Below, piece by piece: positions 1-7,284 of a DNA stretch of 64,000 nucleotides (position 1 is its first letter; every line of letters starts with the position of its first letter). The DNA lies in assembly GCF_032191775.1 (NCBI RefSeq), contig NZ_CP132507.1, positions 3,497,001 through 3,561,000 of the forward strand, in the 5' to 3' direction. The DNA comes from Rhodoferax mekongensis. Its GTDB lineage: Bacteria > Pseudomonadota > Gammaproteobacteria > Burkholderiales > Burkholderiaceae_C. The notes under the pieces are model-generated. The model was not told where the DNA came from. It saw nothing but the letters and a program-made list of their open reading frames with translations, and made no database searches. The position numbers and the translations under genes were made by a program.

Positions 1-351
<351 letters not shown>

Positions 352-373
352 GCCCTTTTAAACCCCAAAAAGC

Positions 374-406
374 AAAGCCCGTCAGATGAAAGCCTGACGG
401 GCTTTT
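374..406 (+). terminator. Rho-independent terminator after argG
   Basis: A perfect 12-bp stem (AAAGCCCGTCAG at 374-385 and CTGACGGGCTTT at 394-405) with an 8-base loop and a short T run follows the argG stop. The A-rich left arm means it could also stop transcripts arriving from the minus-strand operon that ends at 422. Confidence 0.9.
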
Positions 407-421
407 AAGTAGCTTAGGAAG

Positions 422-1150
422 CTAAGTCGAGGTGATATGAGTGATGATGCCACTTACTTGTTGTGGCGTCAGTGCCTCAAGCAACCGAGTACCGCCCTCG
501 AGGTTTAGTCGCTTCATGAATTCGCGATAAGTCTCACGCTCGTACAAGGTCTTGTCGCCCAACAATGATTTATGAAATTCGTTTACAACTGCAGACAAAA
601 CCACTGAATTTTGTGACGTTGTAGGACGCTCCACTATGCTGGCACGAACGTCCGCCTTGAAGAGAAGTGTCTTTAGTGAATCTTCAATACTTAGCCCTTC
701 AACGCGCTTAGAAATTTCCGTCATCCACCAAAGGCGAGAAATCGCGTTGTCACGCTCGACTCCGCGCGCACCACGAGCAAAAAAGTGGCGGCGAATGTGA
801 GCAACTGCTGCAGTGTTGTCCGCAGGAATTTTCCAACGAGTGCGCGCATATTCACAAAACTCGATGTGCGACAAGCGCACCCAAAGGCGTTCATCTCTAG
901 CGAGAGATGCAGAGATTGCGGGCAGGGCATTGAAAATCGCTAGACAGCAAGCGACTTCATTGTCATCAGTGGCAGTACAAGCTAGACCACCGCTCTGTTC
1001 AGCGGAGAAATCACAAGCCGCGCCTAAAAATAGGTTTGAGTCATGAAGAAGATCAGAGAAATCGCCACTACGGTACTTCTCAAGGTTTTCTTCGACCGAG
1101 TCAAATAGCGATCGGACAGTCGAAGACTTAAAGAGTTTGACGTCAGGCAT
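422..1150 (-). CDS. DUF6339-like protein, last gene of the defence-like operon
   Basis: Predicted 242-residue soluble protein with no signal peptide or membrane segment. Features I see are YRSGDFSDLL near residue 26, ERLWVRLSHIEFCEYARTRW near residue 87, HFFARGARGVERDNAISRLWW near residue 122, and FVERP-like SIVERPTTSQ later. These resemble, from memory, the DUF6339 family, which turns up beside MORC-like ATPases and DNA methyltransferases in bacterial defence loci; I could not verify this. Its start overlaps the end of the upstream gene by 8 bp, and a GAGGG ribosome-binding site lies just before the ATG, so translation is probably coupled. Biochemical function is unknown. Confidence 0.75.
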   Translation of the reverse strand: MPDVKLFKSSTVRSLFDSVEENLEKYRSGDFSDLLHDSNLFLGAACDFSAEQSGGLACTATDDNEVACCLAIFNALPAISASLARDERLWVRLSHIEFCEYARTRWKIPADNTAAVAHIRRHFFARGARGVERDNAISRLWWMTEISKRVEGLSIEDSLKTLLFKADVRASIVERPTTSQNSVVLSAVVNEFHKSLLGDKTLYERETYREFMKRLNLEGGTRLLEALTPQQVSGIITHITST

Positions 1151-1976
1151 TTTCGACCCTCGTGAAAAAATACGTATTCAACAAATTGAGTGGTGACTTC
1201 ATCAGACGTTGCGCTATGACATATGAGTCATCTGCCGCGATGGAAAGTCCGCTGTTGTGAATTTGCCTTTCGAAAACCCGCACCCAACGGAGGTCACTTT
1301 CTGTGTCTTCGTCCTTTAGCGCTTGAATCGCATGAACGACAGCTCCAAAGTAAATTGAATTCATCAGTACGCTCTTACATTGAGCTGAACTGCGAGAGTT
1401 GTCAATGCTCTCTTTCATAGACGGATGTACCTGAATCTGTATGTGATTTTGGTCGAGATCGACGCGCCAATCGCCAGCAGGAAGCGACTCATTGCTTACC
1501 AGTTCGAGGACCACCGAGACAGGTTGAAATAATTCACGGTCGATGTATACGACTGTGGTGTCATCCTGCGCAAGAATCTGACCCGCCGCAAAGTTGAATC
1601 GCTTTTGTCCAAACTCTGGGTTGATGTCGGGCGACGAATAGCCTTTTATGTCGCGAGTCGCAACTATGTACGATTCTGTGAGAACCTCGCCACGGACTGC
1701 GTCAAAAGGCAACTCAGTGATCAACGATTCGTTGTCAGAAAGAAAAGTTCGTCGAAAGTAGGTCTCTCGGCACGAAATAATTGAAGCGAATTTTGCGTGA
1801 CCTAGCTCAACCAGTCTCAACAACTCAATTGAGGAGGTCTGATAGCTGCACTTCACTGAGATTGAGGTCTCGTCAATCGCAAACTCGGTTGTAGCCTGGA
1901 ACTCGCCATCGACATAATCGTCACTATATGGACGCAATACTGGATATGGAAAGGTCTTTGAACGATCAAACTTCAT
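1143..1976 (-). CDS. Unknown 277-residue protein of the defence-like operon
   Basis: Not assigned to a named family. The 277-residue product is acidic to neutral, soluble, and rich in beta-type sequence in its first two thirds, with an N-terminal KFDRSKTFPYPVLRPYSDDY segment and a helical C-terminal third (NSIYFGAVVHAIQALKDED). I see no convincing PD-(D/E)XK, HNH, PLD or GIY-YIG motif. It overlaps the ATPase gene upstream by 11 bp and the DUF6339-like gene downstream by 8 bp, which argues that the three products are made together and may form a complex. A GGTGG ribosome-binding site inside the end of the ATPase gene precedes its ATG. It could be a structural adaptor or a divergent effector. 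Confidence 0.75.
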   Translation of the reverse strand: MKFDRSKTFPYPVLRPYSDDYVDGEFQATTEFAIDETSISVKCSYQTSSIELLRLVELGHAKFASIISCRETYFRRTFLSDNESLITELPFDAVRGEVLTESYIVATRDIKGYSSPDINPEFGQKRFNFAAGQILAQDDTTVVYIDRELFQPVSVVLELVSNESLPAGDWRVDLDQNHIQIQVHPSMKESIDNSRSSAQCKSVLMNSIYFGAVVHAIQALKDEDTESDLRWVRVFERQIHNSGLSIAADDSYVIAQRLMKSPLNLLNTYFFTRVENA

Positions 1977-3876
1977 GTGCCACCACCTTCAACGCACCAG
2001 AAAACATTTCAGCCAACTCCACTTCAATGATGGAGCGCGAGTTCTTTGTGAGGTCCAACAAAATTTTCCCATTGGATATTTCGCCTACTGAAGTCTTCTT
2101 AACATTCAGCGGGTAATCGCTATCAGCTCCGACTTCAAACAGCGCAATGCTCACTTTCCCGGATCGTGACGATGTAAAGCCGATTCTGCGAGTTTCCGGT
2201 GTCAATATCACTGCGCGAGGATTTGATAGGGATACCTGCAGCTCGGGTTGCCCGCCAGCACCAGAGCCACCGGCGCTGTCACCCACACCACCCTTGCCGT
2301 CTCCGCCACCCGCGCCATCTTTGCCGCCACCGCCCCCTCCTTCTTCTTCAGTGGTGTCATCAGTACCCTGATCTGCTACCCCTCTAACGGTACTGGGCGT
2401 CGTCTGTTTCTTTTGAGGGAGTGGCTTTGCTGTAATAAACACTTTGCCAAATGGATTGGTTTCTTCCGTGCCTTTGCCCTTCCCATCGGCCGACTCATCA
2501 GCAAAAAACTCCTTAAGCTCATCCAAAGTTGTAACTTCTGAAACAGGGTCTTTTGCATTTCTGCGCAACATTTCGCGAATCCAGTTGGCAACTTCCTTAA
2601 GTGCGCGCTTGCCACGAGCCTGCTCTTCGCGAGTAAACAGCCTGTCGGGCTCAAAGCTGTCGTGCTTGGGTGGCTCCATTTTCCTTAGTAGTGCAATTCC
2701 TTTATCGCTACGACATTGAAAGACAGCGACAAAGTCTTTGAACTCTGAGAATCGACGCAAGCCCGGCAAATCAAGTGAATCTGAAATGAACATGCCATTT
2801 CTCAGAAAGGCGACCTTCTTGGGCAATCCTTCCCCCACAAGAATCTTTACCTCACACAAACCTAAATCTTGATCTTGTCTGCTCTCGATGAATGCTTCTT
2901 GATGCGACTTCAGGCAATATGAATACGCTTTGCAGTTATCAAAATGCTCTGGCTCTCCAGCTTCATTCTCAATGGCCACCCTCAGTGGCGCACTCGCAAA
3001 TGTTTCCTGAAGTTCCGTATAAGAAATTTTCTGCGTCTTGTTTATGACTACTTCCAGTCTTTCCTGCTGGATTGCACCAAAGAAATTTTCAATAATTGAA
3101 GCAGCAAGGACATGCTGCCAACCCGGCTTGGAATCAAATCCGACGATAACGAGTTTTGTACCAATCTCGGGCGTGCCTTTCGCCACACCACGACTTAACC
3201 AACTGGGGATTTTTTCACTATGGCCTTCTACAGGTTGGCATTTTTCGGTGACTCCCCAAAAACCTACTCCCTGATGCCGATGACCATGTACATCATCGTG
3301 CGACATCAAGATCGTTTTTCCCTGTGTATATTGCTGAACATTACCTACGTCATCAACAAAGGCCGTCGAAACGAATACAGTGCGCAAATTCGATGTGGCA
3401 AAAGGCGCGAATTTACCGATCCCATATGACCCGCCTGCAGTTAAATCAATCTTCTTGCTCTGCCCCTTTGCTTTCATGAAAGCAAAGTAAGGCGTTCCGT
3501 TCTCAGCGGGCCCTTCGATACCTCTAGTATTGAAGTCAGAAATTACAAGGGCCTTGATCCTTGTTTTTTTCAACTCCGCAAGAGCATTGGAAAAGAACAA
3601 CTCCGCTTTTTCTCCTTCGGCGGGTGCAGCAGCGAGACAAAGGCTTACGGTCTCCAAGAGCTCAAGATATCCCGGAATATCCTTGGGTTTGATTGAAATC
3701 TCTTCAAACTCCACTCGCACAGGGCCCGGCTTGGAGGGGTCATGCGAATCAAGTGAGTTCTGGACAATCTCACGAGCCAAACTTTTTAGAGGACTTCCTG
3801 CGAAATGCTCTACACCAGGCTCATTAAAACCATCCCATTGATTTGCTCCATCAATTGGGTGACACCAAGAAATCAT
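1966..3876 (-). CDS. GHKL (MORC-like) ATPase of the defence-like operon
   Basis: A 636-residue protein with a GHKL/HATPase fold near its N terminus. The N box is REIVQNSLDSH (E36, N40, D43), the G1 box is SDFNTRG (D114, N116, G119), and the G2 lid is GGSYGIGKFAPFATSN from about residue 148. This arrangement resembles prokaryotic MORC/Hsp90-type ATPases described in restriction-like operons, not a histidine kinase, because no dimerisation His box is present. A very glycine-rich linker (roughly residues 515-545) separates the ATPase part from a C-terminal beta-rich domain of about 90 residues. The ATG lies 2 bp after the methyltransferase stop with a GAGG site. It probably acts as a DNA- or partner-gated clamp; the linker suggests a mobile C-terminal module. 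Confidence 0.85.
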   Translation of the reverse strand: MISWCHPIDGANQWDGFNEPGVEHFAGSPLKSLAREIVQNSLDSHDPSKPGPVRVEFEEISIKPKDIPGYLELLETVSLCLAAAPAEGEKAELFFSNALAELKKTRIKALVISDFNTRGIEGPAENGTPYFAFMKAKGQSKKIDLTAGGSYGIGKFAPFATSNLRTVFVSTAFVDDVGNVQQYTQGKTILMSHDDVHGHRHQGVGFWGVTEKCQPVEGHSEKIPSWLSRGVAKGTPEIGTKLVIVGFDSKPGWQHVLAASIIENFFGAIQQERLEVVINKTQKISYTELQETFASAPLRVAIENEAGEPEHFDNCKAYSYCLKSHQEAFIESRQDQDLGLCEVKILVGEGLPKKVAFLRNGMFISDSLDLPGLRRFSEFKDFVAVFQCRSDKGIALLRKMEPPKHDSFEPDRLFTREEQARGKRALKEVANWIREMLRRNAKDPVSEVTTLDELKEFFADESADGKGKGTEETNPFGKVFITAKPLPQKKQTTPSTVRGVADQGTDDTTEEEGGGGGGKDGAGGGDGKGGVGDSAGGSGAGGQPELQVSLSNPRAVILTPETRRIGFTSSRSGKVSIALFEVGADSDYPLNVKKTSVGEISNGKILLDLTKNSRSIIEVELAEMFSGALKVVAHEV

Positions 3877-3878
3877 AA

Positions 3879-4901
3879 TTAAATCCTCTCCTGAACAATT
3901 TTTTCCTTAATCGCGCCGGCAAGCAGTGCAATTAACGGTGGAACTACAGAATTTCCTACTTGCTGGTACCTTTTTGCTCTTGGCACGCCTTCTGGAAACT
4001 TGTAATCAATGGGAAAGCCCTGTAACTTCAAACACTCATATTCAGTAAGTTTGCGTAGCCCCTTGGAGTCCATTAAAAATGGCACGTTGTGACCACCTTG
4101 CCCCATATTTGCAGTAAGAGTCGGAACTACATTTTCACCTTTATCTCGGACCTCATATTTTCGCAGCTGAAGAATTGACCTTGGGGTTGAGCCCTTCTCC
4201 GTTAGCATCTTGTAATATTTATTATCTGGATCTAGATAATATGAGTCATCCTCTAAGCTGCCATCAAAATTTATAAACTCCGAGAGATCCTTTTGCGAAC
4301 TGGCTAAAGAAAAATTGAGAGAAATCTTCCCATTTCGAAATCGATTGGTAGCAAAAGCGACCATAAAAAGTCGCTTCCGCCTTTGGGGGACATAGGTGTA
4401 ATCGAACGAATCCAGTTCGAAGGCGTTATTCTCACGAAACCAATATCCAGCTTTTTTAATCTGATTAGTGAGTTCAATAAACCAACTACCACCCTCTCCA
4501 ATCCGTAAGTTCGGCGAATTCTCGAGCAGTAAAACACTAGGTCTAGCTTCACCAAACTCTTTTACTAGACGGATGATTTCATAAAATAACTGTCCCCTCG
4601 GATCATCAAATCCCTTACGCTCACCCGCGACAGAAAAACTTTGACATGGGAACCCTGCATGCAGTACATCTACTGGACATAATCCATCCTTTTCTATTGA
4701 TATGTCTTTGATACTCTTGGGTAACCCTGCATCGTCCAACAATACTTTTTTACCCAAATTCGCACTATATGTCTCGACGGCAGCGAGATCATTCTCAATA
4801 GCCCAAACCGTAGGAATACTTGATTGCTGAAATCCAACGCAAAATCCACCAATTCCAGCGAAAAGCGCACCTGCTTTTAAGGTATCTTGTTTTTTTTCCA
4901 T
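3879..4901 (-). CDS. C5 cytosine DNA methyltransferase
   Basis: DNA (cytosine-5)-methyltransferase that would modify a specific sequence using S-adenosylmethionine. All main motifs are visible: I (ALFAGIGGFCVGF), IV with the catalytic Cys (FPCQSFSVAGERKGF), VI (LLENSPN), VIII (QRRKRLFMVAF), IX (ECLKLQGFP) and X (YQQVGNSVVPPL). The ATG at 4901 is chosen because it puts motif I close to the N terminus and lies one base after the stop of the small upstream gene; an in-frame ATG at 4940 would add 13 residues and overlap that gene. The gene is clearly AT-richer than the flanking chromosome, a sign of transfer. The target sequence cannot be read from the protein alone. Confidence 0.93.
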   Translation of the reverse strand: MEKKQDTLKAGALFAGIGGFCVGFQQSSIPTVWAIENDLAAVETYSANLGKKVLLDDAGLPKSIKDISIEKDGLCPVDVLHAGFPCQSFSVAGERKGFDDPRGQLFYEIIRLVKEFGEARPSVLLLENSPNLRIGEGGSWFIELTNQIKKAGYWFRENNAFELDSFDYTYVPQRRKRLFMVAFATNRFRNGKISLNFSLASSQKDLSEFINFDGSLEDDSYYLDPDNKYYKMLTEKGSTPRSILQLRKYEVRDKGENVVPTLTANMGQGGHNVPFLMDSKGLRKLTEYECLKLQGFPIDYKFPEGVPRAKRYQQVGNSVVPPLIALLAGAIKEKIVQERI

Positions 4902-4902
4902 C

Positions 4903-5151
4903 TTAGAGTTCAAAAGTGATTTGCCGGGACGAGTTCCCATTTAGAAAGCTTTGCTTCAGCAAATCCATTTGATTTTGCAGAACTTTGATTATCTTTTTGG
5001 CCTGCTCCTCATCAAAATCATAATTTCGACGATTCGCTAAATTCGCTACTAACTCTAGGTCCTTGATCGCGCGGTTAACACGTTTGTTGGCAAGCTCTAC
5101 AAACTTCGCACGCTTGTTACGCGCCAACGCATTATTTGTTTTTGAATCCAT
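4903..5151 (-). CDS. Small coiled-coil protein, first gene of the defence-like operon
   Basis: An 82-residue charged, helical protein (MDSKTNNALARNKRAKF start; KRVNRAIKDLELVANLANR and QAKKIIKVLQNQMDLLKQSF later). The heptad-like spacing of Leu and Ile suggests a short coiled coil. I remember similar small proteins encoded just before type II methyltransferase genes, but have not confirmed a family. The ATG at 5151 is preferred over one at 5190 because AGGAGT lies 4 bases upstream of it. Only one base separates its stop from the methyltransferase ATG. It may be a regulator or a subunit of the modification enzyme. Confidence 0.7.
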   Translation of the reverse strand: MDSKTNNALARNKRAKFVELANKRVNRAIKDLELVANLANRRNYDFDEEQAKKIIKVLQNQMDLLKQSFLNGNSSRQITFEL

Positions 5152-5312
5152 AGACACTCCTGATGGAACTACATTTTTTAAATGTATCACACATTTTTGC
5201 TATGTATTTTTGACTGACTTAACCGTTCACATGGCGAGTCTTGCAGTGGGCAACACCTACGGCCAAGACTTTTAGTCATGAACACCTTTGTTGATTTACT
5301 GCACCTAGCGAC
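5152..5312 (-). promoter_or_regulatory. AT-rich promoter region of the defence-like operon with inverted repeats
   Basis: The 161 bases between the small gene and the Fic gene stop are AT-rich near the operon. An inverted repeat with arms ACATTT and AAATGT and a 3-base spacer lies at 5171-5185. A second, looser pair (ATGT and ACAT around GTGAT on the minus strand) adjoins it. Such symmetry close to the start fits an operator, as methyltransferase operons are often autoregulated. No confident -35/-10 pair can be named. The half next to the Fic gene shows nothing I can assign. Confidence 0.35.
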
Positions 5313-6458
5313 TTACTGGCTCAACAAGTCCACGTAGCTTTTATAGCTATAGCTACGATTTGTCTTCTGCCCCGTAATCTCAGCCACGATACCCAAGTCT
5401 TCCAGCACCTTCACCGCCGCCGTGGCGGTGGGGAATGTGGTGGCCAGCTTCTGGCGTACTTGGTCGATGGTGAAGCGCGGCATCATGGGTAGCATTTCAA
5501 ACAAGCGGTAGCTGCTAGGCCCAGCTTTGGGCGCAGCCAGCAAACTGCGGCGATCAGTAGCCAGCAACGTGGCGATGGCCACGATGTTGCGCTCGGCATC
5601 CTGCGCAGCCACTGACACGCCTTCCAAGAAAAACGCCACCCAGCCTTCCCAGTCGCCCTCGATGCGCACGTTGGACAGCCGGCGGTAGTACTCGGCTTGG
5701 TGTTGCTTGAGGTAGCCGCTGAGGTACATCAAGGGCTCTGGCAGCAGGCTCCAATGCTCCAGCAACGCGGCAATCAGCAAGCGGCCAATGCGGCCGTTGC
5801 CATCCAGATACGGGTGAATAGTCTCAAACTGCTGGTGGATGAGCGCGATCTTCACCAACGGTGGCAAAGCTTGGCTTTCGTCGTGGATGAAGCGCTCTAG
5901 ATCAGCCAGCAATGGAGGCACATGTTCGGGTGGTGGAGGCACAAACACGGCGTTGCCGGGGCGGGTGCCGCCAATCCAGTTTTGCGAGCGGCGCAGTTCG
6001 CCGGGTTGCTTTCCGTTGCCGCGGGCACCATCCAGCAACAGGCGGTGGGCGTCGCACAGCAGGCGCACGCTGAGGGGCAGGCCCGCCGGGTCACGAAGCT
6101 GCGATTGAACGAGCCTGAAGGCGCGCAGGTAGTTGGTGACCTCTTCCACATCGTCGGTATTGCTCACCGTAAAGCCAGCCTCTTCGTCAAACAGATCGTC
6201 CAGCGTGGCCTGGGTGCCTTCTATCTGGGTGGTGAGCAGCGCCTCTTTGCGGATGGCGCTGTAGAGCAGCCAGTCCACCGAGGGCACTAGCCCGGCCACG
6301 CCGGACAGGCGTGCCAGCGCCAGCTCAGCCGCCCGGTTGGCCTCGGTATAGCTCTCTGGGGCCAACACAGGTTGGGCAGGTGGCAAGGGGTGTGGCACAA
6401 AGGCCTGCACCAGTTCGCCCATGGTGGTGGAAGGTAAGTAGGTTCCTGTGGCGCGCAT
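5313..6458 (-). CDS. Fic family protein, probable protein AMP-transferase (class II)
   Basis: A 381-residue Fic protein. The core motif is IHPYLDGNGRIGR, close to the HxFx(D/E)GNGRxxR consensus with Tyr in place of Phe; the His is the catalytic base for moving AMP from ATP to a hydroxyl side chain of a target protein. Near the N terminus, TTQIEGTQATL fits the (S/T)xxxE(G/N) inhibitory helix that keeps class II Fic enzymes off by crowding the ATP gamma-phosphate. The last 80 residues look like a winged helix (FTIDQVRQKLATTFPTATAAVKVLEDLGIV), a common Fic tail that can bind DNA. Base composition is like the host, unlike the adjacent operon. The target is unknown. Confidence 0.92.
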   Translation of the reverse strand: MRATGTYLPSTTMGELVQAFVPHPLPPAQPVLAPESYTEANRAAELALARLSGVAGLVPSVDWLLYSAIRKEALLTTQIEGTQATLDDLFDEEAGFTVSNTDDVEEVTNYLRAFRLVQSQLRDPAGLPLSVRLLCDAHRLLLDGARGNGKQPGELRRSQNWIGGTRPGNAVFVPPPPEHVPPLLADLERFIHDESQALPPLVKIALIHQQFETIHPYLDGNGRIGRLLIAALLEHWSLLPEPLMYLSGYLKQHQAEYYRRLSNVRIEGDWEGWVAFFLEGVSVAAQDAERNIVAIATLLATDRRSLLAAPKAGPSSYRLFEMLPMMPRFTIDQVRQKLATTFPTATAAVKVLEDLGIVAEITGQKTNRSYSYKSYVDLLSQ

Positions 6459-6472
6459 GTTGTGAAAGATGT

Positions 6473-6509
6473 CTTTAATACGATCTCATCAAATTAAAGC
6501 ATTCTTTAA
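6473..6509. promoter_or_regulatory. Array of three half-sites upstream of the Fic gene
   Basis: CTTTAAT (6473-6479), ATTAAAG (6493-6499) and CTTTAAA (6504-6510) form two overlapping inverted repeats, one with a 13-base and one with a 4-base spacer. They lie 15-50 bases before the Fic ATG. The layout fits an operator bound by a dimeric repressor, perhaps the winged helix of the Fic protein itself; that link is inference. Confidence 0.4.
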
Positions 6510-6523
6510 ACCGAGAGGCAAGG

Positions 6524-6664
6524 ATGAAAGACGACTTGAATAGCTCATCAGCTACCCGAAAGGTTGAATACTGCGTCTCTATGCAAAAACAGACTCCAGC
6601 GCCCGTTCAATCTGCGCGAGCTGCTATCAAAATAATAGTGAATTGCAAGTATTGCCCCCTATAA
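6524..6664 (+). CDS. Possible 46-residue small protein, half of it encoded by the interspersed repeat
   Basis: An ATG at 6524 follows a GAGAGGCAAGG ribosome-binding site and opens a 46-codon frame. The first 18 residues (MKDDLNSSSATRKVEYCV) come from unique sequence; the rest (QKQTPAPVQSARAAIKII) is read from the antisense of the 55-bp repeat. It may be the remnant of a longer gene cut by insertion of the element, or simply chance. No family is recognised. Confidence 0.25.
   Translation: MKDDLNSSSATRKVEYCVSMQKQTPAPVQSARAAIKIIVNCKYCPL
6582..6641 (-). repeat. Interspersed 55-bp repeat, copy 1
   Basis: On the minus strand it reads CTATTATTTTGATAGC, then AGCTCGCGCA, six variable bases, ACGGGCGCTGGAG and a T-rich end. 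This is one of the fullest copies of the family. The 5' part is a small palindrome (CTAT...ATAG). Confidence 0.85.
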
Positions 6665-6768
6665 CCGCAGCACAATTTATGAATCCACCAAAAATGCCGA
6701 TTTAATTGTTAAACCGAGGGCTCGTGGACTACACTAGCCCAGCCTATTCACACACTAGGAGTTTCAGG

Positions 6769-7275
6769 ATGACCATTGCCAGACGACCCCTCATTGCCGC
6801 AGCTTGTGTATGGATGGCAGCACACACGTGTGCTTTCGCCTTGGAGCCCGCCAAGGGCAAAGTGATCTTGACCATCACCGGCAAGGTGGCTGAAAAAAAC
6901 AGCGCCGAGGGCGCCGCGTTTGACCTGGCCATGCTGGAAAAGCTGCCGCAGCAAACTTTCAGCACCAAAACTCCCTGGGACAAAAATCCCATCAAATTCA
7001 AAGGCCCCTTGCTGCGCGACGTATTGGCCGCAGCCAAGGCCAGCGGCACCACGCTCAAGGCGGCAGCCCTGAACGACTACCAGACCAGTATTCCGTTTGA
7101 CGACGCCACCAAGTTCGACGTGATCGTGGCCCACCAGATGAACGACCAGGCCATTCCGGTGCGCACCAAGGGGCCGCTGTTCATTGTTTACCCCTTTGAT
7201 ACCAAGGCAGAGCTGCGCTCCAACGTGTACTACGAGCGCTCGGCCTGGCAGTTGAAGTCGATTGCGGTGGAATAA
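6769..7275 (+). CDS. Periplasmic molybdopterin-oxidoreductase-fold protein (copy 1), probable sensor partner
   Basis: A 168-residue protein with a Sec signal peptide (RRPLIAAACVWMAAHTCAFA, cleavage near residue 24). The mature part (TPWDKNPIKFKGPLLRDVL, then RTKGPLFIVYPFD) resembles the oxidoreductase molybdopterin-binding fold of the sulfite oxidase family. The mature chain has no cysteine, so the usual Mo thiolate ligand is missing and catalysis is doubtful. The ATG at 6769 is chosen because TAGGAG and the signal peptide follow it; an upstream in-frame ATG would spoil both. The hybrid kinase gene begins 9 bases downstream. The same pair occurs again at 32734-35680, so the protein probably binds a ligand and passes a signal to the kinase. 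Confidence 0.8.
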   Translation: MTIARRPLIAAACVWMAAHTCAFALEPAKGKVILTITGKVAEKNSAEGAAFDLAMLEKLPQQTFSTKTPWDKNPIKFKGPLLRDVLAAAKASGTTLKAAALNDYQTSIPFDDATKFDVIVAHQMNDQAIPVRTKGPLFIVYPFDTKAELRSNVYYERSAWQLKSIAVE

Positions 7276-7284
7276 GGGCTTCCA

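Larger units (their letters stand above)
6459..6768. other. Intergenic region between the Fic gene and the molybdopterin-fold protein gene
   Basis: These 310 bases hold three CTTTAA-type half-sites next to the Fic start, a possible 46-codon frame at 6524-6664, one copy of the 55-bp interspersed repeat at 6582-6641, and about 100 bases before the next gene that must contain its promoter. A TAGGAGTTTCAGG sequence directly before the ATG at 6769 supplies the ribosome-binding site. Confidence 0.7.

Noticed and set aside
422..5312. Possible integrase, att site or tRNA border around the defence operon
   Set aside because: No integrase, direct repeats or tRNA are visible on either side; only the argG terminator and the Fic gene.
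5330..5362. GCTTTTATAGCTATAGCTAC palindrome near the end of the Fic gene, similar to the start of the 55-bp repeat
   Set aside because: Only the AT-rich palindromic part resembles the repeat; the CGCGCA and GGGCGC parts are missing.
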